From positions 310,001-374,000 of the forward strand of contig CAURZK010000002.1 of assembly GCA_963529855.1 (NCBI GenBank): a stretch of 64,000 nt of DNA, given 5' to 3'. The position numbers and the translations under genes were made by a program. Position 1 is the stretch's first letter. The number at the start of each line of letters is the position of its first letter. A model generated the notes under the pieces. It had not been told where the DNA came from. It ran no database searches and saw nothing but the letters and a program-made list of their open reading frames with translations. This DNA comes from 34-65-8 sp963529855. Lineage in GTDB: Bacteria > Pseudomonadota > Alphaproteobacteria > Sphingomonadales > Sphingomonadaceae. Positions 25,942 to 34,383 of the stretch are shown here, in pieces.

Positions 25942-26397
25942 GTGCATTCGTTCGAGCAGCCGGTTTTCGATTATCGGGAACATCCCGATCACCCGGGCTG
26001 GTTCACCTGGAACCTGAGTGATGCCACGCGTTTCAACGGCGTGGTCATGGGCGAAATGCTCGTCCGGACCGAGGGTGCGCAGTGCAGGCTGCGCATGTTT
26101 CCCGAACGCAAGCACACCAACCTGCAGGAAATGATCCACGGCGCGGTGACGCTTTCATTGATCGACCTCGCGCTGTTTGCCGCCATGCGTACATTGACCG
26201 TTGGCGATCCGGGCCCTGCGGTGACGCTGGAGCTTTCGACCCAGTTCATAGGCGCAGGGCGCCCTGACGAGCCGCTTGACGCGGTGGTGGAGGTCATGCG
26301 CGAAACCGGGCGGCTGCTGTTCCTGCGCGGCACGGTGGAACAGGCCGACCATCTGGTCGCCTCGTTTTCAGGTCTGGTTCGCAAGGCAACCCGGTGA
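25942..26397 (+). CDS. Hotdog-fold PaaI-type thioesterase
   Basis: This is a 151-residue protein of the hotdog thioesterase superfamily, enzymes that hydrolyse acyl-CoA thioesters. The segment NLQEMIHGAVTLSLIDLALFAAM is the long hot-dog helix with the usual His-Gly and acidic residue, and AVTLELSTQFIGAGRPDEPL is the strand pair that follows in PaaI-type members. It starts with GTG at 25942, just behind sdhB, and its stop overlaps the zapE start (GTGA). The acyl substrate cannot be told. Confidence 0.82.
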   Translation: MHSFEQPVFDYREHPDHPGWFTWNLSDATRFNGVVMGEMLVRTEGAQCRLRMFPERKHTNLQEMIHGAVTLSLIDLALFAAMRTLTVGDPGPAVTLELSTQFIGAGRPDEPLDAVVEVMRETGRLLFLRGTVEQADHLVASFSGLVRKATR

Positions 26398-27512
26398 GCG
26401 GAGTCCTCGCTCGCTACGACGCGCTGGTCGCGGCCGGGGAGCTGCGGCCCGATCCGGAACAGCGCGCCGCCGCACAGCGGCTCGGCCAGCTCCAGCACGA
26501 ACTTGGCGCGGACGTCGCGCCCGGCTTCATCGGCAAACTGTTCGGTCGCAAAGCCCCACCGCAGCCCAAGGGGGTATACCTGTGGGGCGGCGTCGGGCGC
26601 GGCAAGTCGATGCTGATGGACCTGTTCCACGACACGCTGGCTATCCCCGGGAAACGGCGCGCGCATTTCCACGCCTTCATGCAGGAAGTCCACGCCCTGC
26701 TGCGCGAGGAGCGAGCGAAGGAGACTGGCGATCCGATCCCCCCGGTCGCCGCGCAGATTGCCGAGGGGTTGCGCTGCCTCGCGTTCGACGAGATGGTGAT
26801 CAACAATTCGGCCGATGCCATGATCATGGGCCGCCTGTTCCGCGCTCTGATCGTGGACGAACGGGTCGCAGTCGTGACCACTTCAAACCGCCCGCCCCGC
26901 GATCTCTACAAGGACGGGCTCAATCGCGAACATTTCCTGCCGTTTATAGCGCTGGTTCAGGAACGGCTCGATGTGCTGCCATTGAATGGACCAGTCGATT
27001 ACCGGCTGGAGCGGCTGGCTGGGATCGACAACTGGCACAGCCCGATCGGGCCCGATGCGACCGCACAGGTGCGGGAAGCGTTCTTTCGTCTGACCGACTA
27101 CGCCCCCGAGGATGCCGCTCACGTCCCCAGCGCCGAACTGGATGTGGGTGGGGGACGTTCGCTGCACGTCCCCAAAAGCCTGAAGGGCGTGGCCGTGTTC
27201 AGCTTCAAGAAGCTGTGCGGCCAGGCGCGCGGGGCGGCGGATTACCTCGCCATTGCCCGCAATTATCACACCGTCATCCTGGTCGGCATTCCGGTTATGG
27301 GGCCCGACATGCGCAACGAAGCCGCCCGGTTCGTGACCCTGATCGACGCGCTTTACGAACACAAGGTCAAGCTGTTCGCCACCGCTGCGGCAGAGCCCGA
27401 GGCGCTTTATCCCGCAGGCGACGGCGCGTTCGAATTCGAACGAACCGTCAGCCGGCTAAAGGAAATGCAAAGCGCCGCCTACATGGCGCTTGGCCACGGC
27501 GAGGAGGGTTAG
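26394..27512 (+). CDS. zapE: Cell division protein ZapE (AFG1-like ATPase)
   Basis: ZapE is a cytoplasmic P-loop ATPase that associates with the FtsZ ring in E. coli; its mitochondrial homologue AFG1/LACE1 handles respiratory-chain proteins. Walker A is WGGVGRGKSMLMD (about residue 62-74), Walker B is CLAFDEMVINNS, and the AFG1-type VAVVTTSNRPPRDLYKDGLNR follows. Length is 372 residues, as expected. It starts with GTG overlapping the thioesterase stop. Placement after sdhB fits a respiratory or quality-control role, by inference. Its stop overlaps the stop of the facing rpfF-like gene (TTAG). Confidence 0.93.
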   Translation: MSGVLARYDALVAAGELRPDPEQRAAAQRLGQLQHELGADVAPGFIGKLFGRKAPPQPKGVYLWGGVGRGKSMLMDLFHDTLAIPGKRRAHFHAFMQEVHALLREERAKETGDPIPPVAAQIAEGLRCLAFDEMVINNSADAMIMGRLFRALIVDERVAVVTTSNRPPRDLYKDGLNREHFLPFIALVQERLDVLPLNGPVDYRLERLAGIDNWHSPIGPDATAQVREAFFRLTDYAPEDAAHVPSAELDVGGGRSLHVPKSLKGVAVFSFKKLCGQARGAADYLAIARNYHTVILVGIPVMGPDMRNEAARFVTLIDALYEHKVKLFATAAAEPEALYPAGDGAFEFERTVSRLKEMQSAAYMALGHGEEG

Positions 27513-28468
27513 GCCGCTCGCGCCAGCCTGCCCTGTGCGGCGACCAGCCGGCTCATCACTTTCAGATCCTGTTCGCGCAATTGCAGCGCCGCATCGGCCC
27601 ACAATTCCGTGATGCGGTTGAGTTCCGACAGTTCCAGGTTCCAGGCGATCTTCATTGCCTTGCGCGAGTTGACCAGGCCGGAGTGTCGCCGTTCCGACTT
27701 GCGGATGAACTCGCGGCACGCCTCCAGCCCCTCGCCGTTTTCGGCCAGGTGATGCACCAGTCCGAAATCGTACATCTGTTCGGCAGTGAAGGTCTCGTTG
27801 GAAATGATGATCCGGTCCGCCATTGCGCTGCCAATCTTGCGGCTGAGCAGCGCATGGGCACCCATCCCGGGAAAAAGGCCGAACATGATTTCGGGCAGTC
27901 CGAAGGTCGCCCCGCGTTCGGCAACGATGTAATCGAACGACAGCAGAGCTTCGAAACCACCGCCCAGCGCCGCACCTTCCACCAAGCCGATAGTGAGCAT
28001 CGGTATGTCCAGCGTATGGATGTTGCGGTGCAAGATTTCGCAGCAGCGATGGCCGTATCGCACCAGACTGTCGCGGTCGCGCCGCTCGATCAGGGCTTGG
28101 AACAGCTTGAGGTCGCCCCCGAAGCAGAAGACTCCCGGCGCGCGGCTGCCCAGTACGAGATAGCGCAACGGCACCTTGTCGGGGCCGAAACCTTCGCCGA
28201 TCAGCCGCTGCCAGGCTTCGAAATCGGCGAGCATGGACGGAGTGAAGCTCGGCCGCCCCTCCGGCCGCATGTAGGTCCACAAGACCTGCTGGTCGCTGTC
28301 GTAGAGCACATCAAGCTCGCGCAGGGCGAAAAGTTCCTCCGGAACAGATGCATGAACGGCGCTGTCGACGACGAGAAACTCGTCTCTGTCTGACAATGAC
28401 ATGATCGGCTGGTCGGCGCGGTTCACTACGCCCTGCCCCCTCGACAACTGGCTACTTAAACGATCCAT
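27509..28468 (-). CDS. rpfF: DSF synthase-like crotonase (RpfF family)
   Basis: RpfF makes the cis-2-unsaturated fatty acid quorum signal DSF in Xanthomonas. This crotonase-fold protein matches it at the catalytic region: GLVEGAALGGGFEALLSFDY and GLPEIMFGLFPGMGAH. The two glutamates in GGFEA (173) and GLPEI (193) are spaced by 20 residues, exactly like the essential E141 and E161 of Xanthomonas RpfF. That spacing and the GMGAH motif separate it from ordinary enoyl-CoA hydratases. Starts at 28468 (319 residues) and 28402 (297 residues, nearer RpfF's length) are both possible; neither has a good ribosome site. No rpfC or rpfG sensor is in the window. Confidence 0.8.
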   Translation of the reverse strand: MDRLSSQLSRGQGVVNRADQPIMSLSDRDEFLVVDSAVHASVPEELFALRELDVLYDSDQQVLWTYMRPEGRPSFTPSMLADFEAWQRLIGEGFGPDKVPLRYLVLGSRAPGVFCFGGDLKLFQALIERRDRDSLVRYGHRCCEILHRNIHTLDIPMLTIGLVEGAALGGGFEALLSFDYIVAERGATFGLPEIMFGLFPGMGAHALLSRKIGSAMADRIIISNETFTAEQMYDFGLVHHLAENGEGLEACREFIRKSERRHSGLVNSRKAMKIAWNLELSELNRITELWADAALQLREQDLKVMSRLVAAQGRLARAA

Positions 28469-28491
28469 GCGCGGCCCCCGGCGGCGCTATT

Positions 28492-28521
28492 CCAAGTCGT
28501 TTGGCCGCACCAACTCGTTGG
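28492..28521 (-). promoter_or_regulatory. Tandem imperfect palindromes, candidate operator of rpfF
   Basis: On the plus strand CCAAGTCGTTTGG (28492-28504) and CCAACTCGTTGG (28510-28521) are two related inverted repeats with centres about 17-18 bases apart. They lie immediately downstream of the -10 element and over the expected transcription start of rpfF, a classic repressor position. Confidence 0.4.
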
Positions 28522-28522
28522 A

Positions 28523-28551
28523 ATCTAGGCTTGCGGGGAGTCCCTTGGCAA
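28523..28551 (-). promoter_or_regulatory. Candidate sigma-70 promoter of the rpfF-like gene
   Basis: Reading the minus strand, TTGCCA (28551-28546), a 17-base spacer and CTAGAT (28528-28523) match the alphaproteobacterial pattern TTGAC-N17-CTATAT. Transcription would start near 28516, about 48 bases before the ATG at 28468. Upstream lies an unusually AT-rich patch (28548-28590) with TTGGTAAA repeated twice, possibly an activator or UP site. Confidence 0.5.
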
Positions 28552-28635
28552 ACGAATTATTTACCAAATTTTTTTACCAAGTGTCCGGATACGAACCATT
28601 TGCTGCACCGCAGCAGACGCGGCAAATCGGCACTT

Positions 28636-30531
28636 TCACGAAATGCCAAGCGTTTCCAGCGACCTGTCCAGCATCACCAATTGCCACAAAACGCGCGAAT
28701 TATCGCTTCGACCGGCGATGTGAGCTTCCGCCAACTGCCGTAACTGGCGCGGATCGAACCATCCTGTCTGCCCCAGCCGTGGCCCAGCCGCCACAGTGCG
28801 CGCCGTGGCTGCGAGCGGTCCGCGAAACCATTGCGACAGAGGTGTGACGAATCCCTGTTTTGGTCGGTACAGCACCTCGCCCGGCAGGTACCGCTCCATG
28901 GTATGCTTCATCAGCCATTTGCCTTGCCGCCCCCGGATGCGCTGGCGGTGCGGCAGGCTGGCGGCAAATTCGATCAGCCGGTGGTCGAGCAGGGGTTCGC
29001 GTGCCTCGAGGCTCACGTTCATGCTCGTCCGATCAACCTTTGTCAGGATGTCGCCGGGCAACCAGAACTTGAGGTCGGCGTATTGCGCGCGGTCCAAACC
29101 CGAGCGAGCCGGCGCACTGCGCATCATGGCGGCAAAGGGCTGTTCGGCGCGATATCCACCCAGCTCGCGAATGAATGCGCCGCTGTAGAGCACGCCGCGC
29201 TGTTCGGGGGCCAGAACGGCCAGCGCGCGGGCATATCCTTCGGCGCCATCCTGCGCGAGCGAGAGGAAAGTAGCCTTGGCGCGAAACGGGCGCGGCGCCC
29301 AGTCCGCCTTGGGCCAGGCGCGGCCCAGCCCCCCGAACAGCGGCGTGCGCAAGGCAGCGGGCAGCAAGGCGCGAGCCTGCTCCTCCCGGTGGTGGAACAC
29401 TTGCCTGCGATAACCTGCCAGTGCCTCGTCAGCCCCGTCACCCGAGAGCGCCACGGTAACATGTTCGCGCGCAAGTTGGCACACCCGCCACGTCGGCAGG
29501 GCGGACGCATCGGCGAACGGCTCGTCAAACATGCCCGCCAGCTTGTCGACCAGGTTGAAGTCACCCGGATCGACCGTCCGCTCGCGATGGTCGGTGGCGA
29601 ATAAGTCGGCCACGCGTCGGGCATAGGCGGTTTCGTCGAGCGCGGCGACGTCGAACCCGATCGAACAGGTGCGCACGCGGCTTGCGCTGGCTTCGGCCAT
29701 AAGCGCGACCACGCTCGAGCTGTCGACCCCGCCCGAAAGGAAGGCGCCAAGCGGCACGTCGGCGACCATGCGCGAGGATACAGCCTGGCGCATGTGGTGA
29801 AGCAGCTCGGCGGACAGGTCCGCGGTCGACCCCTTGCGGCGCTCGGCAAAACTGACGTCCCACCACTGTCGCGGCTGCGCCGGCGGCGCGTCGTGGCGGA
29901 GCAGGCGAAAATGACCGGCCGGCAGTTTTTCGACGCCCTTCAGGAAGCTGCGATGATCGGGCACGTAGCCCCACGTCATGTAATCCTCGATCGCCAGCGG
30001 ATCGACGTCGCGCCGCAACAGCGGGTGGGCGAGCAGTCCCTTGAGCTCGGACGCGAATGCCAGGCTGCCATCGCTGAGCATGGCGGTGAACAGCGGCTTC
30101 ACCCCCAGTCGGTCGCGGGCCAGAAACAGCTCGCGCCGGTCCAGATCGTACAACGCGAAGGCAAACATCCCGTGCAGTCGTTCGAGGCAATCGATGCCCC
30201 AGCGCTGCCAAGCTGCCAGGATCACCTCCGTATCGCCATCGGTGCGGAAACGGGCGCCCTGCCCTTCCAGTTCGCGGCGCAATTCGCGGAAATTGTATAT
30301 TTCGCCATTGAATACGATCACCGCGCGGCCGTCCGCGGCGTGCATCGGTTGCGGCGATCCGGCGAGGTCGATGATCGAAAGGCGGCGATGGCCCAGGCCT
30401 ACACCCGGGGCAGTCCACACCCCGGCGCCATCCGGTCCGCGGTGGACCAGCGCATCGCACATCCGTTCGACCCGGCGCGGATCGACCGGCTTGATCGTGC
30501 CGCTATGAAATATCCCCGCGATCCCGCACAT
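28636..30531 (-). CDS. Asparagine synthase-like amidotransferase, exosortase A system-associated
   Basis: The enzyme has the class II glutamine amidotransferase N-terminus (Cys2 in MCGIAGIFH, about 1-190), including NGEIYNFRELR, and the asparagine-synthetase ATP-pyrophosphatase domain with the P-loop SGGVDSSSVVAL (about residue 265-276). It should transfer glutamine-derived nitrogen to a carboxylate, most likely a sugar acid in the exopolysaccharide. At 631 residues it matches the subfamily that accompanies exosortase A loci rather than plain AsnB. It is the last gene of the long minus-strand operon, 12 bases after the exosortase gene. Confidence 0.9.
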   Translation of the reverse strand: MCGIAGIFHSGTIKPVDPRRVERMCDALVHRGPDGAGVWTAPGVGLGHRRLSIIDLAGSPQPMHAADGRAVIVFNGEIYNFRELRRELEGQGARFRTDGDTEVILAAWQRWGIDCLERLHGMFAFALYDLDRRELFLARDRLGVKPLFTAMLSDGSLAFASELKGLLAHPLLRRDVDPLAIEDYMTWGYVPDHRSFLKGVEKLPAGHFRLLRHDAPPAQPRQWWDVSFAERRKGSTADLSAELLHHMRQAVSSRMVADVPLGAFLSGGVDSSSVVALMAEASASRVRTCSIGFDVAALDETAYARRVADLFATDHRERTVDPGDFNLVDKLAGMFDEPFADASALPTWRVCQLAREHVTVALSGDGADEALAGYRRQVFHHREEQARALLPAALRTPLFGGLGRAWPKADWAPRPFRAKATFLSLAQDGAEGYARALAVLAPEQRGVLYSGAFIRELGGYRAEQPFAAMMRSAPARSGLDRAQYADLKFWLPGDILTKVDRTSMNVSLEAREPLLDHRLIEFAASLPHRQRIRGRQGKWLMKHTMERYLPGEVLYRPKQGFVTPLSQWFRGPLAATARTVAAGPRLGQTGWFDPRQLRQLAEAHIAGRSDNSRVLWQLVMLDRSLETLGIS

Positions 30532-30543
30532 TGGTCAAGCGCC

Positions 30544-32097
30544 CTAACGCAGGCCCGCAGTGCGGTCCATCCATGCGCCGCGTTCGCCCATCGCTGCCAT
30601 GAACCGGTCCAACCGGTCGGCCAGTTCGGCCTGGTCGGTGCCTTCAGCCGAGACGATCAGCAATAGCGCCGGTCGCGGAGCCAGCAATATCCGATCGCGC
30701 ATCACCGCGAGCTTGAACTGCGAGACGCTTCCGGTCGTTAGCGTACCCGTGCGATAGCTGGTGAGCGCCTGACGCTTCACCCGTCCGTGGGCCAGCAACA
30801 GGTCGGACGAAGCACCCTGCCGCCGCGGCCCTGCTGCCAGCCAGCGCCACGCCGTTCCGGGCGGCAGGGCGCCCTCCCCGTGGCCGGCGGCGTCGCGGCG
30901 TTCGTCCTGCGCGGCATAGACTGCCAGAAACACGTCTACTGTTCTGCCTTGGCGATCGGCGTAGCGCACCGAGAGGCGCTGGTCGGCTCCTGCGGCTTGC
31001 GGGCGCCAGTCGACCTCGGGCGGGGCTGGAGTCCGGGACCAACCGATAACGGCCGGCGCGGTTGGCGATTTCTCCGGCAGCGCAGCCTCGAGGCGCGATG
31101 CGCCGAATTGCCACGCCCCGAACAGCGCGACCAGAGCCAATGTACCGGCCATCACCCGGTTGCCCGCAGCTTCCGCAAATCCCAGGCGGGGATCGCGCGC
31201 GATCGCGGCCCCATCGACCGGCACATGATCCGGTTCGCGATCGAACCACCGCCAGAACACGGCCAGCAGGGCGGCGATCACGAGCGCGAAGAATATCCAG
31301 CCATAGACGATGTGATCGAACCCGGCTGCAAACGCGATGCCGAACGATTGTGCGAGGTAAATCGTCCCCCAAGCGCGCACGCCGTTGGCCAATACCGGCA
31401 GCGCCAGCGCCGCGATCAGAAACACCACGCGGCGGCGATGGCTGGTGAAGCAGGCGTGCGCGATCAAGGTTGCAAGTGCGCTCATGGCGATGAGGAATTG
31501 CACGCCCGAACATGCCTCCGCGACTTCGAACAGGCCGGCCGGTGTATCGATGAAGACGCCGTCGACTTGCGCCGGGACGCCGCTCCACAGGGTCAGGGCG
31601 ATTGTCATCCTGGCGGTCAAAGTCTGGAGCGCCGGGACCAGCTCGTCTCCGAACGGCACCAGGAACAAGGCGTAGGCAAGCGGGAACATGAGCGCCCAGC
31701 TGGCACGCAGGCCAAGGATGGCAAGCACGGCCGCCTGCATCGCCGCGACTGCCCCGAACTGGCTGACGAGATTCACGTCTGCGAGCGAGCCGAGCAGCCA
31801 GACGAACAGTGCCGCGCCGAGCGCGACCAGCCCCGGCCACCATCCACGCGGATCGATCCGGGCCAGTTCGGCCCGGCGGATCCAGACAAGCCAGCCCACG
31901 ATCACTGGCACGAACACGATGTGGTTGTAAGTCGAGACGTTCCACCACAGGTCGGCCATGTCAGCCCAATCCCGCCGGGTCAGCAGCAACTGGGCGAACC
32001 ACGCGGCGGTCAATCGCAGCAAAGCCGAACGCCAGGATTCCGGAATGCGATCCGTCCAACCTTGCGGCGGCGCTGTCGAGGTCGCTTCAGGCGGCAT
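30544..32097 (-). CDS. xrtA: Exosortase A fused to an EpsI-type domain
   Basis: Exosortase is an inner-membrane transpeptidase-like enzyme that sorts PEP-CTERM proteins. The N-terminal part (about 25-290) has eight or so membrane helices, with the catalytic Cys196 in EVAEACSGVQF, Arg241 in ANGVRAWGTIY and His262 in FDHIVYGWIF. After residue about 310 comes a soluble EpsI-type domain beginning at SRLEAALPEKSPTAP and ending in DRTAGLR, facing the periplasm. I chose the ATG at 32097, which overlaps the glycosyltransferase stop by 11 bases; a start at 32148 would add 17 doubtful residues. No PEP-CTERM substrate gene is in this window. Confidence 0.92.
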   Translation of the reverse strand: MPPEATSTAPPQGWTDRIPESWRSALLRLTAAWFAQLLLTRRDWADMADLWWNVSTYNHIVFVPVIVGWLVWIRRAELARIDPRGWWPGLVALGAALFVWLLGSLADVNLVSQFGAVAAMQAAVLAILGLRASWALMFPLAYALFLVPFGDELVPALQTLTARMTIALTLWSGVPAQVDGVFIDTPAGLFEVAEACSGVQFLIAMSALATLIAHACFTSHRRRVVFLIAALALPVLANGVRAWGTIYLAQSFGIAFAAGFDHIVYGWIFFALVIAALLAVFWRWFDREPDHVPVDGAAIARDPRLGFAEAAGNRVMAGTLALVALFGAWQFGASRLEAALPEKSPTAPAVIGWSRTPAPPEVDWRPQAAGADQRLSVRYADRQGRTVDVFLAVYAAQDERRDAAGHGEGALPPGTAWRWLAAGPRRQGASSDLLLAHGRVKRQALTSYRTGTLTTGSVSQFKLAVMRDRILLAPRPALLLIVSAEGTDQAELADRLDRFMAAMGERGAWMDRTAGLR

Positions 32098-33322
32098 CGC
32101 GGCACTGCGCAGCGGGATCGCGCCCGACCAGCTGCGGCAACCCGGCAAGGGCCGCAGGCCAGCTCTGGTGATCGATCACATAACGGCGCGCAGCCGCGCC
32201 CATTGCCTGCGCGGAGACCGGATCGGCGACGATGTCCGCGATCCGCTCTATCAATGCTGCATCGTCAGCGCCGATGGCGAAATGCTGGCCGTCCGTGACG
32301 GCAATGCCCGTCGCGGCTTGCGGACTGAGCACCACGGGCCGGGCCATGGCCATCGCTTCCAGCACCTTGTTCTGGACCCCGCGCGCGATCGCAAGTGGTG
32401 CCACGACGCAGTGCGCCCCGGCAATGAACGGACGGACATCGGCGACCTCGCCCCACACGGCGACCCCCGGAACCTCGGCAAGTTCCATCACCGCTGCGGT
32501 CGGTGCGCGGCCAACGATATGCGCCTCCGCCTCTGGAAAGCGTGCCCGCAGGCCCGGCAGCAGGTCGCGGGCGATGCGCTTCGCCGCGGCAACATTGGGC
32601 GGGTAGTCCATCTGCCCGGTGAAGATGAGATGCGGTCCGGCCTTGCCAGCAAGCGCGGGATGCGGCGCGACAGCCGCCGGGTCGAACAGCGCGGTGTCGA
32701 TGCCGTTGCCCAGCGCGGCGATGCGGGCGCTGGCAGGCTCCGGCAGGCGGGCACGGAGCAGATCCGCCTCCTCCTCGGTCACCAGCAGGGTGGCGTCAGC
32801 GCGCGCCGCCAGGCGTGCCTCTTCACGCGCAAGCAGGCGCGCCTCTCGCCGGTACAGTGCGCGTCGCATCCCGGCGTGATCGCTGGCATAATCTTCAAAC
32901 TTGGCCGAATCGACGTCGCACAGGTCGACGATCAGCCGACCCCGGAAATCGCCGGGCACGAACTGGCCCATCTGGCCGGAAAATATGAACACCGTGGAAA
33001 TCGGACGAGTCGCCAGCGCAAGCTGGACCCAGTCGCGCAATCTGGCCGAGGCGAACGCCGTCAGGCTGACCGGGCGCCGGCTGGCCAGTGCCTCCATGCC
33101 GGCCCGGACCAGCGACTTGTCGCGCGGCACCAGGCAGTGCGATCGTGCAAGCTCGGCCAGTTGCCCCTCGCAGGCCATGTCGGCCTCGGTTTCACCGAAA
33201 CAGCCGACATGCACCGGCGCTATCCTTGCCAGTGCCCGCAGCAGGTGGTGTGATCGGATCTTGTCGCCGCGATCGGGCGGAAAGGGGATCCGGTGAGCCA
33301 GAAACAGGATTTCGCCGCTCAT
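32087..33322 (-). CDS. Glycosyltransferase, exosortase A system-associated
   Basis: This 411-residue protein adds a sugar during exopolysaccharide assembly. The start MSGEILFLAHRIPFPPDRGDK continues into KIRSHHLLRALARI, characteristic of the XrtA-linked glycosyltransferase group. A GT-B fold is indicated by the linker around HLIFTGQMDYPPNVAAAK and the donor-site motif PLAIARGVQNKVLEAMAMARPVV. Its ATG (33322) overlaps the FemAB stop as ATGA and its 3' end overlaps the exosortase gene. It is the only clear sugar transferase in the locus, so others must be encoded elsewhere. Confidence 0.88.
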   Translation of the reverse strand: MSGEILFLAHRIPFPPDRGDKIRSHHLLRALARIAPVHVGCFGETEADMACEGQLAELARSHCLVPRDKSLVRAGMEALASRRPVSLTAFASARLRDWVQLALATRPISTVFIFSGQMGQFVPGDFRGRLIVDLCDVDSAKFEDYASDHAGMRRALYRREARLLAREEARLAARADATLLVTEEEADLLRARLPEPASARIAALGNGIDTALFDPAAVAPHPALAGKAGPHLIFTGQMDYPPNVAAAKRIARDLLPGLRARFPEAEAHIVGRAPTAAVMELAEVPGVAVWGEVADVRPFIAGAHCVVAPLAIARGVQNKVLEAMAMARPVVLSPQAATGIAVTDGQHFAIGADDAALIERIADIVADPVSAQAMGAAARRYVIDHQSWPAALAGLPQLVGRDPAAQCRDAA

Positions 33323-34383
33323 CCCAGCCCTCGCGCGATCCAAGGGCCAATGCGATTGGCGAGGGGGAGCGGCAGACGTTTCCACGCCTCGATCCGGGCC
33401 GAATATTCCTCGCTCGCCGGATCGACATTGCGCGCGGCGACGCCCGGGGCTGTCCAGGTCGCGTAAGTCAGCGGTTCAGGGCTGAAGCCCCAGTTCTTCT
33501 TGTAGTGATAAGGCCCACTGCCGGTTTTCGAGCGGCCGAAATCGAACCGCGTGCAGCCCCGCAATCGGGCGTGGCGCATCAGCTCGAAATACATCCGCTC
33601 GTTGGCGCGCAGGGCCCGCGCCGCGCGGGTGCCCCCGCCCCAATATGGCATGACCGCGCCGCCATGATAAAGTGACAGCACGCTGGTGATCGGCTGGCCG
33701 TCATGAAGCACGGTCAGGATGTCGGCATCCCCCCCGAACGCATCCAGCACCGCATCGAACAGGCTGCGCGGAAAGACCGGCGTGCCGAGATTGCGCACGC
33801 TTTCGGCATAGACCGCGTAATGCGCATCACGGACCCGGCAATCGGCGCCAATCTCGACCGTGAGATCGGCGGCGAGCCCCTTGCGGACCTCCGCACGGTG
33901 CTTGCGCGGAATGGCAAGCAGCTGGGCCTCGTCGTCTGCAGCAAGATCGGCGGCGAAATTGGCATGCTTGCCAGTGATCGCGGTCCAGCCCGCCGCCTGT
34001 GCGGGGCCGCGCAATTCGATGGTCCCGCAGGCCCGGCGCGCTGCAAGTTCCGCGGCTGCTGTCAGCAGCCGCTGTGCCGAACGTTCATTTCGCGCAAGGA
34101 CGCCGCCGGCGACGGCAAAGCCGCTCGATACCAGCGCCCGGCCGAACAGCGGCGAGTGAACCTGCGTCAACGGAAGCCAACCCGTGATCGTGTCGCCCTG
34201 TTCTGTCAGCAGCCCGGTGGCGCGCTGACCCGTCCCCTGCTCGACCGCGGAAAGCCATGCCGGGCGATGAAAGACGCTGCCACCCGTGGCGGCGACGTAC
34301 GCCTCGATCCTTGCGCTTTCTCCCGGGTCGCATAATCTGGCGAGCGACACCCGCTCCCCGGTAGAGGCGAAGGGGGCATTCAC
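33319..34383 (-). CDS. FemAB family protein, exosortase A system-associated
   Basis: FemAB-like proteins have two GNAT folds and transfer amino acids or acyl groups. The 354-residue protein shows the subfamily marks FHRPAWLSAVEQGTGQ near the N-terminus, RKHRAEVRKGL, and the C-terminal FDFGRSKTGSGPYHYKKNWGF with PEPLTYATW. The latter is typical of the PEP-CTERM-associated members. The start overlaps the deacetylase stop as ATGA. Its likely task is modifying the polysaccharide or its carrier, by inference from context. Confidence 0.88.
   Translation of the reverse strand: MNAPFASTGERVSLARLCDPGESARIEAYVAATGGSVFHRPAWLSAVEQGTGQRATGLLTEQGDTITGWLPLTQVHSPLFGRALVSSGFAVAGGVLARNERSAQRLLTAAAELAARRACGTIELRGPAQAAGWTAITGKHANFAADLAADDEAQLLAIPRKHRAEVRKGLAADLTVEIGADCRVRDAHYAVYAESVRNLGTPVFPRSLFDAVLDAFGGDADILTVLHDGQPITSVLSLYHGGAVMPYWGGGTRAARALRANERMYFELMRHARLRGCTRFDFGRSKTGSGPYHYKKNWGFSPEPLTYATWTAPGVAARNVDPASEEYSARIEAWKRLPLPLANRIGPWIARGLG

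Noticed and set aside
30787..32298. Plus-strand frame of about 500 codons across the exosortase gene
   Set aside because: The strand carrying the membrane exosortase and EpsI domains is convincing; the opposite one reads as low-quality Arg/Ala-rich sequence.
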